64,000 nt of DNA from Pseudorhodobacter sp. MZDSW-24AT (GCF_002794355.1 NZ_PGOI01000001.1:124001-188000); one strand, 5' to 3'. Positions 52,980-62,164 are shown, counted from the stretch's first letter. Made by a program: numbers and translations. Notes: generated by a model not told the origin, from the letters alone.

Positions 52980-53040
52980 GGGGGCGGTCCTTGCAAAGGG
53001 TTTGCCCTGATCTACCCCCCTCACCCGCGCAAGGGAAGCC

Positions 53041-54156
53041 CTATGCCCGCAAGCGCGCCGCCAGATGGGCGATCCTTGGCCGCAGGTCATCGCGCAAGGG
53101 GCCCTCGCGCGGCGGATCGAGAAGCGTGGTGAGCAGATGGGGGGCGGGCGGCGGGCGGCCACCGCCGCCCCAAGACAGCGCGCGGAAGATGGCCTGCGCC
53201 GCGTCTGGCAGGGTATCGGGGATCTCATACCCCGCAAGCGTGGCCCAAAGCGCGGTCCAGCAGCGTCCCACGCTCCACGGGTTATAGCCGCCGCCCCCCA
53301 GCAGCAGCAGGCGCGGGGCAAGGGGGCGCAACGCCCGCAGCACCTCGATATAGGCGCGGTTCGAGAGCGACAGGCGGGCAAGCGGATCTTCCTCGAGCGA
53401 ATCCGCCCCGGCCTGAAGCAGGATGACATCGGGCCGATGCGCCTGCACATGCGGCAGGATCACCTGATGCAGCACCGCGCGCATTTCGGTATCGTTCAGC
53501 CCGCGCGGGAGCGGCAGGTTCACGCAATTGCCGCCGCCATCATCGCTCAGCGCGCCGGTAAAGGGCCAGCGCCCTTCTTCATGGGTGGAGACCAGCAGGG
53601 TTTCGGGATCGCCCGCAAAGCCGTGCTGGACGCCGTCGCAATGATGGGCGTCAATGTCGACATAGGCGATGCGGGCAAAGCCCGCGCGCCGCAAGGCAAG
53701 GATCGCCAGCACGGGGTCGTTGAGGTAGCAAAAGCCATTGGCCCGGTCCGGCAGGCCGTGATGGGTGCCGCCGCCCGGCACATGCACCGCGGGCGTGCCG
53801 CTGGCCAGAAGCTCGGCCGCCAGCATCACCCCCCCGGCCCCGGTGGCGGGGCGGGCATAGATCTCGGGGAAGATCGGGTTTGACAGCGTGCCCAGATGGT
53901 GACGCGCCTGCACTTCGGGCGACACCGTCCCCTGCGCTTCGGCAGCTTGCAGGGCCGCGATATAGGCGGGCGTGTGCCAGTGAATGAGGGCGGCAGGCTT
54001 GGCACGCGGGCTGGTGCGATATTGCGCGGGCGGCAGCCAGCCCAGCGCATGCCCCAGATCCATCACCGTGGAGACACGCGGCACGCGCAACGGATGCGTG
54101 GCGCCATAGGACGAGCCGCGATAGACGGCGGAGCCGACAAAGATCGGCAAGGTCAC
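53041..54156 (-). CDS. Histone deacetylase/AcuC family amidohydrolase, GTG start
   Basis: 371 residues. HVPGGGTHHGLPDRANGFCY (active-site His pair), IAYVDIDAHHCDGVQHGF (zinc Asp/His) and LGGGGYNPWSVGRCW (catalytic Tyr) are the class of bacterial HDAC-like enzymes related to AcuC. They deacetylate lysines or small amides; target unknown, although a link to acetyl-CoA synthetase control is known for AcuC. GTG at 54156 overlaps the glutathione peroxidase stop (GTGA) and homology begins at ITL/VTLPIFVGSAVYRGSSYG. Confidence 0.9.
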   Translation of the reverse strand: MTLPIFVGSAVYRGSSYGATHPLRVPRVSTVMDLGHALGWLPPAQYRTSPRAKPAALIHWHTPAYIAALQAAEAQGTVSPEVQARHHLGTLSNPIFPEIYARPATGAGGVMLAAELLASGTPAVHVPGGGTHHGLPDRANGFCYLNDPVLAILALRRAGFARIAYVDIDAHHCDGVQHGFAGDPETLLVSTHEEGRWPFTGALSDDGGGNCVNLPLPRGLNDTEMRAVLHQVILPHVQAHRPDVILLQAGADSLEEDPLARLSLSNRAYIEVLRALRPLAPRLLLLGGGGYNPWSVGRCWTALWATLAGYEIPDTLPDAAQAIFRALSWGGGGRPPPAPHLLTTLLDPPREGPLRDDLRPRIAHLAARLRA

Positions 54157-54692
54157 GGCAACAGCGGCTCGATCTGACGGGTGATGACGGCGGAGGTCGG
54201 CTTGACCGCGGCGCCCCAGGTGCCCACCACCTCCCCCTCGGGGCCGAGCAGCACCTTGTTGAAATTCCAGCCGGGCGTGAAACCCTCTTCCAGCGCGAGC
54301 CACTGATAAAAAGGATGCGCCTTTGGACCGCGGACATGGGTGATGTCGGTCATCGCAAGGGTCAGGTCAAAGCGCAACGCGCAGAACTCTTTCACGGCCT
54401 GCGCATCGGCCAGTTCTTGGTTGAAATCATCCGAAGGCACCGCCAAGACCAGAAGGCCGCGCGGGCCGTAGCGGTCATGCAAGGCTTGCAGGTCATCAAA
54501 CTGCCCGGCAAATCCGCAAAGCGATGCGGTATTGACCACCAGCACCGGACGCCCACGCCAGGTTTCGAGCGCGATCTGGCCGCCATCGATCGAGGCAAAG
54601 GTGAAGCGCGGCGCCTCGGCCGCGGCCCCTGCACCGCCCGCCTGCAAGGCGAGCGCCGCTCCAAAGCAGGCAAGAAACGTCCGACGGCGCAT
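54153..54692 (-). CDS. Exported glutathione peroxidase family protein
   Basis: 179 residues. A twin-arginine-like or Sec signal at 1-24 (MRRRTFLACFGAALALQAGG). The peroxidase core has VNTASLCGFAGQFDDLQALH with the catalytic Cys, then VLAVPSDDFNQE and GWNFNKVLLGPEG with the Trp-Asn pair. It reduces peroxides using thiols, likely in the periplasm. Start at 54692 has GGGGAGGGG upstream. Coupled to the deacetylase-like gene downstream. Confidence 0.9.
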   Translation of the reverse strand: MRRRTFLACFGAALALQAGGAGAAAEAPRFTFASIDGGQIALETWRGRPVLVVNTASLCGFAGQFDDLQALHDRYGPRGLLVLAVPSDDFNQELADAQAVKEFCALRFDLTLAMTDITHVRGPKAHPFYQWLALEEGFTPGWNFNKVLLGPEGEVVGTWGAAVKPTSAVITRQIEPLLP

Positions 54693-54964
54693 GAAACCCC
54701 TCCCCTTCTCTACGGCGCAGATAGTCTTTCTTGTCCTTGCGTCAAAGGGGCAAAACAGCCTGCGCAAAAAATGCGCGGGAGGCCGCCAGCGAGGCGGGCG
54801 CAGGAAAAGTTTCAGTGCAAGAGGGGGTGACAAGCTGTGCAAGAGCCTCAATATAGGATTGCACAGCCGCGCAATGGTCCGATGCAAGGATTTTTTTCCG
54901 AAGTCCGCGTATCCGAAAAATCAGACGCAGGCATGAGGCAGGCCCAGACCAAGAAAAACACGCC

Positions 54965-55462
54965 ATGAAACAGACAGCGCCAGAGCAGTTCCACCCGAGC
55001 CCCGCCAAGAAAAGCGGCAGCCAGATTGCCGCCCTGTGTTGGCGGATGCATCGCGGGCGCGTGCAGGTGCTGTTGATCACCAGCCGCGACACCGGCCGCT
55101 GGATCGTGCCCAAGGGGTGGCCGATGGTCGGCAAGACCGCCGCAGAGGCCGCGGCCACCGAGGCTTGGGAAGAGGCCGGCGTGCAAGGCGCGCTCGAAAC
55201 AGATGAACCCATCGGCCGTTATGGCTATGACAAGCAACGCGCCGCCAAGGCGCCGCTGCCCTGCGACGTAAGCGTGTATGCGCTGCGCGTCAGCGCCTTG
55301 GCCGAAAAATTCCCCGAGCGCAAAGAGCGGCGGCGCAAGTGGTTTGACGCGCGCAAGGCGGCGCGCAAGGTGGCCGAACCAGAGTTGCGCAGCCTGCTTG
55401 CCGGACTGTGCCTTGACGGACAAAACCTGTCGCAGCGGCCAGCACAAGAGAAGGCGACTTGA
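54965..55462 (+). CDS. NUDIX hydrolase, diphosphoinositol polyphosphate phosphohydrolase-like
   Basis: 165 residues. RWIVPKGWPMVGKTAAEAAA then TEAWEEAGVQGALE is the Nudix box of the DIPP group. The Arg of the R-E-x-x-E-E consensus is Thr here, while the three metal-binding glutamates remain. RRRKWFDARKAARKVAEPEL near the end is typical of this group. It hydrolyses diphosphate bonds in a nucleotide or inositol-like compound. Divergent from the glutathione peroxidase gene; 61 bp before the DUF1178 gene. Confidence 0.88.
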   Translation: MKQTAPEQFHPSPAKKSGSQIAALCWRMHRGRVQVLLITSRDTGRWIVPKGWPMVGKTAAEAAATEAWEEAGVQGALETDEPIGRYGYDKQRAAKAPLPCDVSVYALRVSALAEKFPERKERRRKWFDARKAARKVAEPELRSLLAGLCLDGQNLSQRPAQEKAT

Positions 55463-55523
55463 ATTTGACCGGGCGATCGTTAGCTCTGTCGCTGAAGACA
55501 CCGCCCCGATCCATGGTTTGCCG

Positions 55524-55955
55524 ATGATCCGCTACAGCCTGAAATGCGCCCAAGCCCATGAGTTTGAAAGCTGGTTTCAATCGGCTGAAGCCTACGACGC
55601 CTTGCGCAAGGCCGGGCATGTCAGCTGTGCCGTCTGTGGATCGGCAGAGGTGGACAAGCTGTTGATGGCGCCTGCGGTGCGCCCGGCCCGCAAAGCGGCA
55701 CAAGGAGCCCCGGCCCCGCTGTCACAGCCGCAATCCGAAAAGGAAAAAGCGCTGGCGGCCTTGCGCGCGCAGGTCGAGGCGAATTCGGAATATGTCGGGA
55801 TGAACTTTGCCGCCGAGGCGCGCGCCATGCATGACGGCGCCGCCCCCGAACGCGCCATCTATGGCGAGGCGCGCCCGGAAGAGGCGCGCAAGCTGATTGA
55901 GGATGGCGTGCCCGTCGCCCCCCTGCCGTTCCTGCCGCGCCGCAAGGCAAACTGA
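55524..55955 (+). CDS. DUF1178 family protein
   Basis: 143 residues. MIRYSLKCAQAHEFESWFQS and the second cysteine pair HVSCAVCGSAEVDKLLMAPA make a zinc-ribbon-like head; NSEYVGMNFAAEARAMHDGA then ERAIYGEARPEEARKLIEDG and VAPLPFLPRR form the family tail. Function unknown. Likely co-transcribed with the preceding NUDIX gene. It ends before a strong hairpin shared with convergent tex. Confidence 0.88.
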   Translation: MIRYSLKCAQAHEFESWFQSAEAYDALRKAGHVSCAVCGSAEVDKLLMAPAVRPARKAAQGAPAPLSQPQSEKEKALAALRAQVEANSEYVGMNFAAEARAMHDGAAPERAIYGEARPEEARKLIEDGVPVAPLPFLPRRKAN

Positions 55956-55985
55956 CCAGGGCCAGCGCCCTGCCCGGCCGGGGGA

Positions 55986-56059
55986 TGCCTCCGGCGGGAG
56001 TATTTCAGAAAGGTGCAATCAAGGACAGCGCGTCAGGATTGCACCTTTTCCAAATACTC
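55986..56059. terminator. Bidirectional terminator made of the intergenic repeat (copy 2, inverted pair)
   Basis: GAGTATTTCAGAAAGGTGCA (from 55998) pairs with a second arm at 56037-56059 reading TTGCACCTTTTCCAAATACT, 20 of 23 positions complementary, with a 16-nt loop. It sits between convergent DUF1178 and tex. The left arm extends into GCCTCCGGCGGGAGTATTTC as at 7946-7978. Confidence 0.75.
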
Positions 56060-56062
56060 ATC

Positions 56063-58384
56063 TTATTTCCCGAACTTGCCCCGCAGCGCATCGGCAAAAG
56101 GATTGGCGCTGTTGCCTTGCGGCGCGGATTGCATCGGCAGCGGTTTGCCGCGGGGGGCGGGTTTCTCGGCGCGTGTGGCGGCGCGGTCGCGGGCCGTTTC
56201 GCGCGCGTCGCTGCTGTCCTTGCGCATGGTCAGGGCAATGCGTTTGCGGGCGGCGTCCACCTCGACCACACGGACCTGCACGACATCTCCGGCTTTGACC
56301 ACCTCATGCGGGTCTTTGACGAAGCGGTCGGCGAGTTGACTGACATGGACCAGACCGTCCTGATGCACACCCACATCGACGAAAGCGCCAAAGGCCGCCA
56401 CGTTGGTGACGGTGCCTTCCAGCAACATGCCGGGTTTCAGGTCGCGGATTTCGTTCACGCCTTCGGTGAAGGTGGCGGTGCGAAAGCTGGGGCGCGGGTC
56501 GCGGCCGGGCTTTTCGAGTTCGGCCAGAATGTCCTTGACCGTGGGCAGACCAAAGCGGTCGTCGATGAACTGTCGCGGGTCGAGTTTTTGCAGCGCCGCC
56601 GCATCGCCCATCAGGCTGCGGATGTCGCGGCCGCAGGCGGCGGTGATGCGGCGGGCGACGTCATAGGCCTCGGGGTGGACCGAGGAGGCGTCAAGCGGTT
56701 CCTTGCCGCCGGCGATGCGCAAGAAGCCTGCGGCCTGTTCAAAGGCCTTTGGCCCCAGCCGCGCGACCTTGAGCAGCTCGCGGCGGGTGGTGAAAGGGCC
56801 GTTCGCGTCGCGATGCGCGACGATGGCCTCGGCCAGACCCGGCCCCACGCCCGAGACGCGGGCCAAGAGCGGCGCCGAGGCGGTGTTGAGGTCCACCCCC
56901 ACCGCGTTCACCGCATCTTCGACCACGGCCTCCAGCTGACGCGCGAGGCGGTGCTGATCGACATCGTGCTGATACTGGCCGACGCCGATGCTCTTGGGTT
57001 CGATCTTCACCAGTTCGGCCAACGGGTCTTGCAGGCGGCGGGCGATGCTGACCGCGCCGCGCAAGGACACGTCGAGATCGGGAAACTCGCGCGCGGCAAG
57101 CTCGGACGCGGAATAGACCGAGGCCCCGGCTTCCGACACGATGACCTTCACCGGCTTTTCCGCCCCCGGCAGCACGGCCAGCAGGTCGGCCACCATCTTT
57201 TCCGTCTCGCGGCTGGCGGTGCCATTGCCGATGGCGATGAGCTGCACCTTGTGCTTGGCGATCAGCTGCGCCAGTGCCACCTGTGCGCCGCGCAGGTCAT
57301 TCTTGGGCTGGAACGGATAGACGGTGTCGGTGGCGAGCACCTTGCCGGTGGCATCCACCACCGCGACCTTGACCCCGGTGCGGATGCCGGGGTCCAGCCC
57401 CATGGTCGCCTTGCCGCCTGCGGGGGCGGCCAGCAAAAGATCCTTGAGGTTGCGGGCAAAGACGTTGATCGCCTCGGCCTCGGCGCGGTCGCGCAGCTCG
57501 CCCATCAGGTCGAGGGTGAGCGAGGTTTTCAGCTTGATCCGCCACGCCCAGCTTGCAGCCTCGCGCAGCCACGCATCAGCAGCCCCCTTGCCCGCCGCCG
57601 AGAGCGCCGCACCGCAGGCGAGTTCTGCCGGGCTTTGGCCGCGCGGGGCGTCGGCGTCGATCTCGAGATCGAGGGTCAGAAAGCCTTCGTTGCGGCCGCG
57701 CAGCATGGCGAGCACCCGGTGGCTGGGGGCGGTGGCCCAAGGTTCGTCATGCGCGAAGTAATCGGAGAACTTGGCGCCTTCCGCCTCTTTCCCCGGCACC
57801 GCCTTGGCCGAAAGGCGGGAGACTTGTTTCATGTGGTCGCGCAGACGGCCCAGAAGGCTTGCGTTTTCCGACAGGCCTTCGGCGATGATGTCGCGCGCAC
57901 CCTCCAGCGCGGATTTGGCATCGGGCACGGCTTCGGTCACAAAGCCTGCCGCCAGTGTCGCCGGATCGGCGGTGCGGTCGGCCAGAATCGCGTCGACCAG
58001 AGGTTGCAGCCCGTTTTCGCGGGCGATCATCGCCTTGGTGCGGCGTTTGGGCTTGTAGGGCAGATAGATGTCTTCCAGTTCGGCCTTGGTGGTGGCCTTG
58101 GCGATGGAAAGGGCCAGCGGATCGGTCATCTTGCCCTGTTCCGTGATAGACCCGAAGATCGCGGCGCGCCGGGCCTCCATCTCGCGCAGATAGACCAGAC
58201 GATCGGCCAGCAGGCGCAGTTGCGAATCGTCCAGACCGCCCGTCACCTCTTTGCGGTAGCGCGCGATGAAAGGCACCGTGGCGCCTTCGTCCAGCAAGGC
58301 CACGGCGGCGGTGACCTGAGGCGTTTGCGCGTTGATTTCGGTGGCGATGGTCTGCGCGATGCGGCGGGTGGTGTCTGGCGTCAT
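56063..58384 (-). CDS. tex: Tex family transcription accessory protein
   Basis: 773 residues, full length. N-terminal helical part with [20 protein letters not shown], the YqgF-like RNase H fold with [20 protein letters not shown] and [16 protein letters not shown], helix-hairpin-helix pair ([40 protein letters not shown]), and a C-terminal S1 RNA-binding domain ([20 protein letters not shown]) followed by a disordered tail. It binds nucleic acid and affects transcription; needed for toxin expression in some species. Start at 58384. Convergent with DUF1178. Confidence 0.95.
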   Translation of the reverse strand: MTPDTTRRIAQTIATEINAQTPQVTAAVALLDEGATVPFIARYRKEVTGGLDDSQLRLLADRLVYLREMEARRAAIFGSITEQGKMTDPLALSIAKATTKAELEDIYLPYKPKRRTKAMIARENGLQPLVDAILADRTADPATLAAGFVTEAVPDAKSALEGARDIIAEGLSENASLLGRLRDHMKQVSRLSAKAVPGKEAEGAKFSDYFAHDEPWATAPSHRVLAMLRGRNEGFLTLDLEIDADAPRGQSPAELACGAALSAAGKGAADAWLREAASWAWRIKLKTSLTLDLMGELRDRAEAEAINVFARNLKDLLLAAPAGGKATMGLDPGIRTGVKVAVVDATGKVLATDTVYPFQPKNDLRGAQVALAQLIAKHKVQLIAIGNGTASRETEKMVADLLAVLPGAEKPVKVIVSEAGASVYSASELAAREFPDLDVSLRGAVSIARRLQDPLAELVKIEPKSIGVGQYQHDVDQHRLARQLEAVVEDAVNAVGVDLNTASAPLLARVSGVGPGLAEAIVAHRDANGPFTTRRELLKVARLGPKAFEQAAGFLRIAGGKEPLDASSVHPEAYDVARRITAACGRDIRSLMGDAAALQKLDPRQFIDDRFGLPTVKDILAELEKPGRDPRPSFRTATFTEGVNEIRDLKPGMLLEGTVTNVAAFGAFVDVGVHQDGLVHVSQLADRFVKDPHEVVKAGDVVQVRVVEVDAARKRIALTMRKDSSDARETARDRAATRAEKPAPRGKPLPMQSAPQGNSANPFADALRGKFGK

Positions 58385-58521
58385 GATGGTCTGGTCCCTC
58401 TCGGTCGGAGGGCGACCATAGCCAAGCCGCAGGCGGAGCGAAAGAGGAGGAGAGACGCCCCTGCCCCCATGCGGCGGCGTGTCGCCCGAAGGACGACCAG
58501 ACCGCACGCAAGGAGGGAGGA

Positions 58522-58598
58522 TGGTACCAGCTCCCCGGCTCGAACGGGGGACCCCTAGATCCACAATCTAGTGCTCTAACCAACTGAGCTAAGCCGGC
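58522..58598 (-). tRNA. tRNA-His (anticodon GTG)
   Basis: 77 nt with encoded CCA. Acceptor GCCGGCT pairs with AGCTGGT; D arm GCTC/GAGC; anticodon arm CTAGA-TTGTGGA-TCTAG (GTG); T arm CCCCG-TTCGAGC-CGGGG. Discriminator is A73 rather than C73, the first pair is G1-U72, and the preceding genomic base is T, so no encoded G-1. This fits the alphaproteobacterial tRNA-His group known to lack G-1. Confidence 0.96.
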
Positions 58599-58602
58599 AC
58601 AC

Positions 58603-58620
58603 GGGGCGATTTAACGCCCC
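58603..58620. other. Hairpin just upstream of tRNA-His
   Basis: GGGGCG-atttaa-CGCCCC, perfect 6-bp stem, 4 bp from the 5' end of the mature tRNA on the minus strand. Possibly a GC discriminator/processing element or the end of an upstream transcript. Confidence 0.4.
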
Positions 58621-58767
58621 TTACCCGGGATTGCAAGCGGGGTTTGCCGCAAAAATTTCGTGAATCGCACGGAGAGGGGCGCGCGGGCACATCAAGACTT
58701 GGGGCTGCGGCTTGCGAAACGGACCAAAGGGCGCTAGGCGGAACGCACTGCCACAAAGGGGATCACG

Positions 58768-58989
58768 ATGGGCATCGACAAGGAAAGCGATATCGCCGCA
58801 AACCTTCAGATCGGGCCGACCTCGGCCGGAATGGTGCGCATTTATGTGGAAGCCGATGGGGGAATCGAGCTGCCACTGGATTTCGAACCGGAAGAGGCCG
58901 AGGAAATCGCCGAAGAATTGCGCGCGGCCGCCGAAGCGGCGCGGGCGATGGGAACCGGCAAGCCCAAGGCTAAGCCCAAGCGGAAATAA
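58768..58989 (+). CDS. DUF6324 family small protein
   Basis: 73 residues, MGIDKESDIAANLQIGPTSA then GMVRIYVEADGGIELPLDFE and a charged helical stretch (EEAEEIAEELRAAAEAARAM) with a Lys-rich tail. Found in Rhodobacterales with unknown function. AAGGGGAT before the ATG supports the start. Its last 20 bp overlap the convergent mmcB end. Confidence 0.82.
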   Translation: MGIDKESDIAANLQIGPTSAGMVRIYVEADGGIELPLDFEPEEAEEIAEELRAAAEAARAMGTGKPKAKPKRK

Positions 58990-59434
58990 CGCCTGCCGGA
59001 TCGCGCAATGCTTGCAGCCGCAAGGCGGCGTGGCGCGCGAAGCCTTGCAGCACGGCCTTGCGCCGGGCGGGTGCCAGCGGTGTTTCTGGCCCCATGCGCA
59101 TGATCTCGGCCCCGTAGGCATCGGCCAGAATCAGGCCGCTGTCCGGTGGCAAAAGCGTTTGCGGGAACGCGGCGTCGACCGCCCAGAAGAAGCGATCACA
59201 CCACGGCAGGTAGTTTTGCCACTTGCGGTCGGATTGAAAATCGGCGCGACAGGATTTGCATTCGATCACCCAGACCTGCCCTTTCGGGCCCAGCGCCATC
59301 AGATCGACACGCAGTCCCGGGGCGGGAACCAGCTCTTCCACGGAGACAAAGCCCATGTCGCGCAGGCCACGGGCGACCCCGCGGGCAAGGCGTTGGCCGG
59401 GCATCGGCGGCAGGACTTCTGATGTATTTTCCAT
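58970..59434 (-). CDS. mmcB: MmcB family DNA repair protein
   Basis: 154 residues. VDLMALGPKGQVWVIECKSC (nuclease-like D-x(n)-E-x-K core) and DFQSDRKWQNYLPWCDRFFW, AVDAAFP are the MmcB/DUF2217 blocks, a predicted PD-(D/E)xK-type fold. The Caulobacter homolog is SOS-induced and contributes to mitomycin C resistance. A sequence resembling the alphaproteobacterial LexA site lies 12 bp upstream of the ATG (59446-59460), which supports both start and function. Confidence 0.88.
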   Translation of the reverse strand: MENTSEVLPPMPGQRLARGVARGLRDMGFVSVEELVPAPGLRVDLMALGPKGQVWVIECKSCRADFQSDRKWQNYLPWCDRFFWAVDAAFPQTLLPPDSGLILADAYGAEIMRMGPETPLAPARRKAVLQGFARHAALRLQALRDPAGVISAWA

Positions 59435-59445
59435 GCGCAGAGTAT

Positions 59446-59460
59446 GAATAAAACGTGAAC
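59446..59460 (-). promoter_or_regulatory. LexA (SOS) box-like site upstream of mmcB
   Basis: Minus strand GTTC-ACGTTTT-ATTC, one base from the alphaproteobacterial consensus GTTC-N7-GTTC, ending 12 bp before the mmcB start. Confidence 0.65.
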
Positions 59461-59750
59461 ATCTGACAAGAGGGGCCGTCGCGGAAGCTTTACGCGCCGT
59501 GGCAAGCGATTGGCTGCGTGCCGGGTCTTGTTCTGAACCGGCGGGGCGCCTATCTTGGTGCTTGGCGGGTGCTGCTCTTCGCGTGCTGGGGCTTTTTTCC
59601 AGTGGCCGATAAGCAATCGAATGGGTGCTGGCTCTGGCAGGATCCTGGTCTTGTTACCTGGTGCCCCCCTGAGACCTCTGGCTCTCGGGAAACCATGCCG
59701 CCCACGGTCGCTGCGGGCCCGCCACCTTCTCTTTTACCGGCAGATACGAA
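59461..59750. other. 290-bp gap between mmcB and the DUF481 gene end
   Basis: I see no gene. It is less GC-biased than the surroundings, with a short T-run near 59590 and a GTTCTGAAC dyad at 59528-59536. It presumably holds the mmcB promoter; a small RNA cannot be excluded but has no direct support. Confidence 0.35.
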
Positions 59751-59776
59751 AAAGGGGCGGATTTCTCCGCCCCTTT
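59751..59776 (-). terminator. Intrinsic terminator of the DUF481 gene
   Basis: Stem AAAGGGGCGGA / TCCGCCCCTTT (11 bp) with tetraloop TTTC, 24 bp after the stop; on the minus strand it runs into a T-tract (TTTTTCG). The clearest classical terminator in the window. Confidence 0.9.
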
Positions 59777-59799
59777 CCGGCTGTGTGGGGTTATCCGGC

Positions 59800-60648
59800 T
59801 CAGAAGCCGAACACCAGCGAAACGCCCAGCTTGTTGTCGGTTTTGATCGCACGGCTGTCGTTATACTCGGTCAGATAGCTGACGCGGGTCGAGATCGTGT
59901 CGGTCATCTTGACGTTCAAGCCCAGATCGTTGTTGGCGCGCAGAGCCGAGTCAGACTTCAGCACGTCGGTATCGTTGGTCACGAAGAAGTTGTCGTTGAT
60001 CTTGTAGAAGAACCGCGACGCGGCCAGATAGCCGGTTTCCGTTTCGGATTCCCGTGCCCCGTTTTGCAGGTAGCTGACGCCGATACCGGCCTGCACACGC
60101 CAGGTCATGTCGGGCGTGTTCACCAGACGGTAGCCGGGACCGAAGCCCAAGAAGCCGTCGCGACGGTTGTCTTCAGCGGTTTCGGCCAGACCGTTGGTTT
60201 GCAGACGCGCCAAGGCGAATGCATAGAAGTTCTGGTCGAAATAGTAGTTGGCGTCATAGACGGCGAACACGTCTTCCTTGGTTGCGGTGTTGTTCGATTC
60301 CGAGAAATCGAGTGCCGCGCCAAGGGTTTGCACGAACTGGCCTTGAGCATAGCGCAGACGCACGCCGGCCGAGATATCTTGCGACTCGTTGTTGCCGGTC
60401 TTGCCCGAATAGCCAATCGAGGCGCTTCCGCTCAGGCCCGGACGGAATTCCGGGTTGCCAAAGCGGGCTGCGTCTTCTGCGCGCGCCATGTCATCCGCAA
60501 CAGCCTCATTGATGTCGTCGAGCCGGTCGTTGAGGGTTTCGACGCCCGTGATTTCCACCTGAGCCAGAGCAGCAGGCGTGAAAGCGACTTGAGCGGCGGC
60601 AATGGCAAGCACGCCAGCACCAAGGGTGCGGAGTTTGACTGTCATCAT
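59800..60648 (-). CDS. DUF481 family outer membrane beta-barrel protein (YdiY-like)
   Basis: 282 residues. Signal peptide to about residue 29 (LGAGVLAIAAAQVAFTPAAL then AQ). A short helical region follows, then alternating strands such as SGSASIGYSGKTGNNESQDI and GVRLRYAQGQFVQTLGAALD, ending in a C-terminal Phe (SLVFGF), the signal for barrel insertion. The family is called salt- or acid-inducible outer membrane protein; no transport substrate is known. Start MMTVKL at 60648 is supported by AAGGATAAC. Strong terminator downstream suggests high expression. No partner genes adjacent. Confidence 0.9.
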   Translation of the reverse strand: MMTVKLRTLGAGVLAIAAAQVAFTPAALAQVEITGVETLNDRLDDINEAVADDMARAEDAARFGNPEFRPGLSGSASIGYSGKTGNNESQDISAGVRLRYAQGQFVQTLGAALDFSESNNTATKEDVFAVYDANYYFDQNFYAFALARLQTNGLAETAEDNRRDGFLGFGPGYRLVNTPDMTWRVQAGIGVSYLQNGARESETETGYLAASRFFYKINDNFFVTNDTDVLKSDSALRANNDLGLNVKMTDTISTRVSYLTEYNDSRAIKTDNKLGVSLVFGF

Positions 60649-60826
60649 GTTATCCTTTTCACACACACCGGCCTCTCTCGTGCCGGTCGCGGAGGAAACG
60701 TCTGGACGGCGTTCAAGTTCCGGCTTCTCACCGTCCTGTTACCCGGCGTGAGGTGACCCTAGGGCAAGCATCGGCTTGGCGCTGTGCTACGGCGGCCATG
60801 CAGACAGGGGGATGACGTCCGGGGCT

Positions 60827-61144
60827 TCAGCGGCGGTGGAAGGGTCGCCGGGGGGCCGATGGGGTGACGCGCACCGGGATGGGGTCTTGGCGCAGGCGCG
60901 GGCCGCGCGGCGGGGTGTCGTCGCTTTCGGCGAGCCGCATGATGGCGATGGCAAACTGGACCCCGGCAAAGACCACGCCATTGAACATGACCAACATCAG
61001 CGCCGCCACCCAGCCCATCGGCGCCTGCAAGATCAGGCGCTGCAACCCGCCGACATCCAGCCAAACGAGACCCGCGACAAAAGCAGCGGCGATGGCAAAG
61101 CCGATGGCGACATTCACGATGTAAAGGCGGATGAGTTTGGGCAT
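60827..61144 (-). CDS. Small membrane protein of unknown function
   Basis: 105 residues. Two membrane helices (about 8-28, IVNVAIGFAIAAAFVAGLVW, and 44-66, GWVAALMLVMFNGVVFAGVQ) and a basic, Arg/Pro-rich cytoplasmic tail. No family recognised; similar short proteins occur in Rhodobacterales. AGGAG lies 8 bases before the ATG at 61144. It is followed by about 160 bp without a gene, then the DUF481 gene start; upstream is a META-domain protein. Confidence 0.75.
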   Translation of the reverse strand: MPKLIRLYIVNVAIGFAIAAAFVAGLVWLDVGGLQRLILQAPMGWVAALMLVMFNGVVFAGVQFAIAIMRLAESDDTPPRGPRLRQDPIPVRVTPSAPRRPFHRR

Positions 61145-61224
61145 GGCACACTCCTGATCACGTCCTGACGATAGCGTGACTGCGGCAAAGGGAAAGGCCC
61201 AAATCGCCGCAGGCGCAGGCCGCC

Positions 61225-61635
61225 CTAGTTCATCGGGCGGACAAATTCCATGCTGCCGCCTTTGGGGCCGGTCAGCAGCAGGGTGGTGGGGCCGGTGACT
61301 TCGGCGCGGGTCATGCCTTCGAGTGCGGCAAACATCGCGGATTCGGCGGCGAGATCGGCGCAAGCCATGCGGGTGGAGACGAGCGCGCCGGGGCGGAAGT
61401 CGGGCAAGGTGCCGTCATAACGGCCGGAGAACCGGTTGCAGGGGCCTTGCCCTGTCACCTCGCCCGGGGTGGCAAGATCGATGCGGGCCTCGGCCAGAAA
61501 GGGCTGGCCATCGATGGCGACCAGTTTCCATTCGATGGCGGTGTAATCGGCGGGCACCGGTTGCGCAGGGGCAGGCAGGCTGGCGGCAAGGGTGAGCGCG
61601 AAGGCGCAAGCAAAGACAGAGGCGGTGCGGGACAT
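61225..61635 (-). CDS. Exported META-domain protein (HslJ-like)
   Basis: 136 residues. Signal peptide 1-25 (SVFACAFALTLAASLPAPAQ). The META core has EWKLVAIDGQPFL, GQGPCNRFSGRYDG and STRMACADLAAESAMFAALE with the conserved pair of cysteines and the [CG]-N-x-[FY] element. Related proteins (HslJ) contribute to novobiocin or heat tolerance; role here unknown. Start 61635 is the ATG before the signal. 40 bp downstream of nusB. Confidence 0.86.
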   Translation of the reverse strand: MSRTASVFACAFALTLAASLPAPAQPVPADYTAIEWKLVAIDGQPFLAEARIDLATPGEVTGQGPCNRFSGRYDGTLPDFRPGALVSTRMACADLAAESAMFAALEGMTRAEVTGPTTLLLTGPKGGSMEFVRPMN

Positions 61636-61675
61636 GATCAGGCTCCTGTAAAAAGCGGTTTGTCCCTGTGACGCA

Positions 61676-62164
61676 TCAGAAGCCTTCGGGCTTGGCCTCA
61701 TGCGCCATGTGATCGAGCACCGCGTTGACAAACTTGGATTCTTTTCCGTCTGGAAAGAAGGCTTTGGCCACGTCGACGAATTCGGTGATCACCACCTTGG
61801 GTGGGGTGGGCATCTGCGTCATCTCGGCCCCGGCGGCGCGGAACAGCGCGCGCAGCACCGGATCGATGCGGTCGATCGGCCATTTCGCCACCAAAGCGCG
61901 GTCGGTCATCTGGTCGATGCGCGCCTGATAGTTCACGGCGTGATCGACCAGCAGGCGGAAGTGATCGACATCGCCTTCGGCAAATTCGCCCTCGTCATAG
62001 GTGGCGCCAAAGCGGTGCACCTCGAATTCGCGGCAGACGGCTTTGATGGTCTGGCCCGACACTTCCATCTGGAACAGCGCCTGCACGGCATAAAGCCGGG
62101 CGGCAGAGCGCATCTGCTTTTTCTCGGCGTTGCTCGGCTTGGCGGCCGGTTTTGACTCTGTCAT
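61676..62164 (-). CDS. nusB: Transcription antitermination protein NusB
   Basis: 162 residues, all-helical. MRSAARLYAVQALFQMEVSG is the N-terminal RNA-binding block, DQMTDRALVAKWPIDRIDPV then LRALFRAAGAEM, and VITEFVDVAKAFFPDGKESK and FVNAVLDHMA the C-terminal NusE-contact block. With NusE (S10) it binds boxA and drives antitermination in rRNA operons. Its ATG overlaps the ribH stop by 4 bp, the common ribH-nusB order. Confidence 0.95.
   Translation of the reverse strand: MTESKPAAKPSNAEKKQMRSAARLYAVQALFQMEVSGQTIKAVCREFEVHRFGATYDEGEFAEGDVDHFRLLVDHAVNYQARIDQMTDRALVAKWPIDRIDPVLRALFRAAGAEMTQMPTPPKVVITEFVDVAKAFFPDGKESKFVNAVLDHMAHEAKPEGF

Noticed and set aside
55985-58558. 857-codon plus-strand frame opposite tex
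   Set aside because: Shadow; it would also run through the terminator and tRNA-flanking DNA, and Tex domains are unambiguous on the minus strand.
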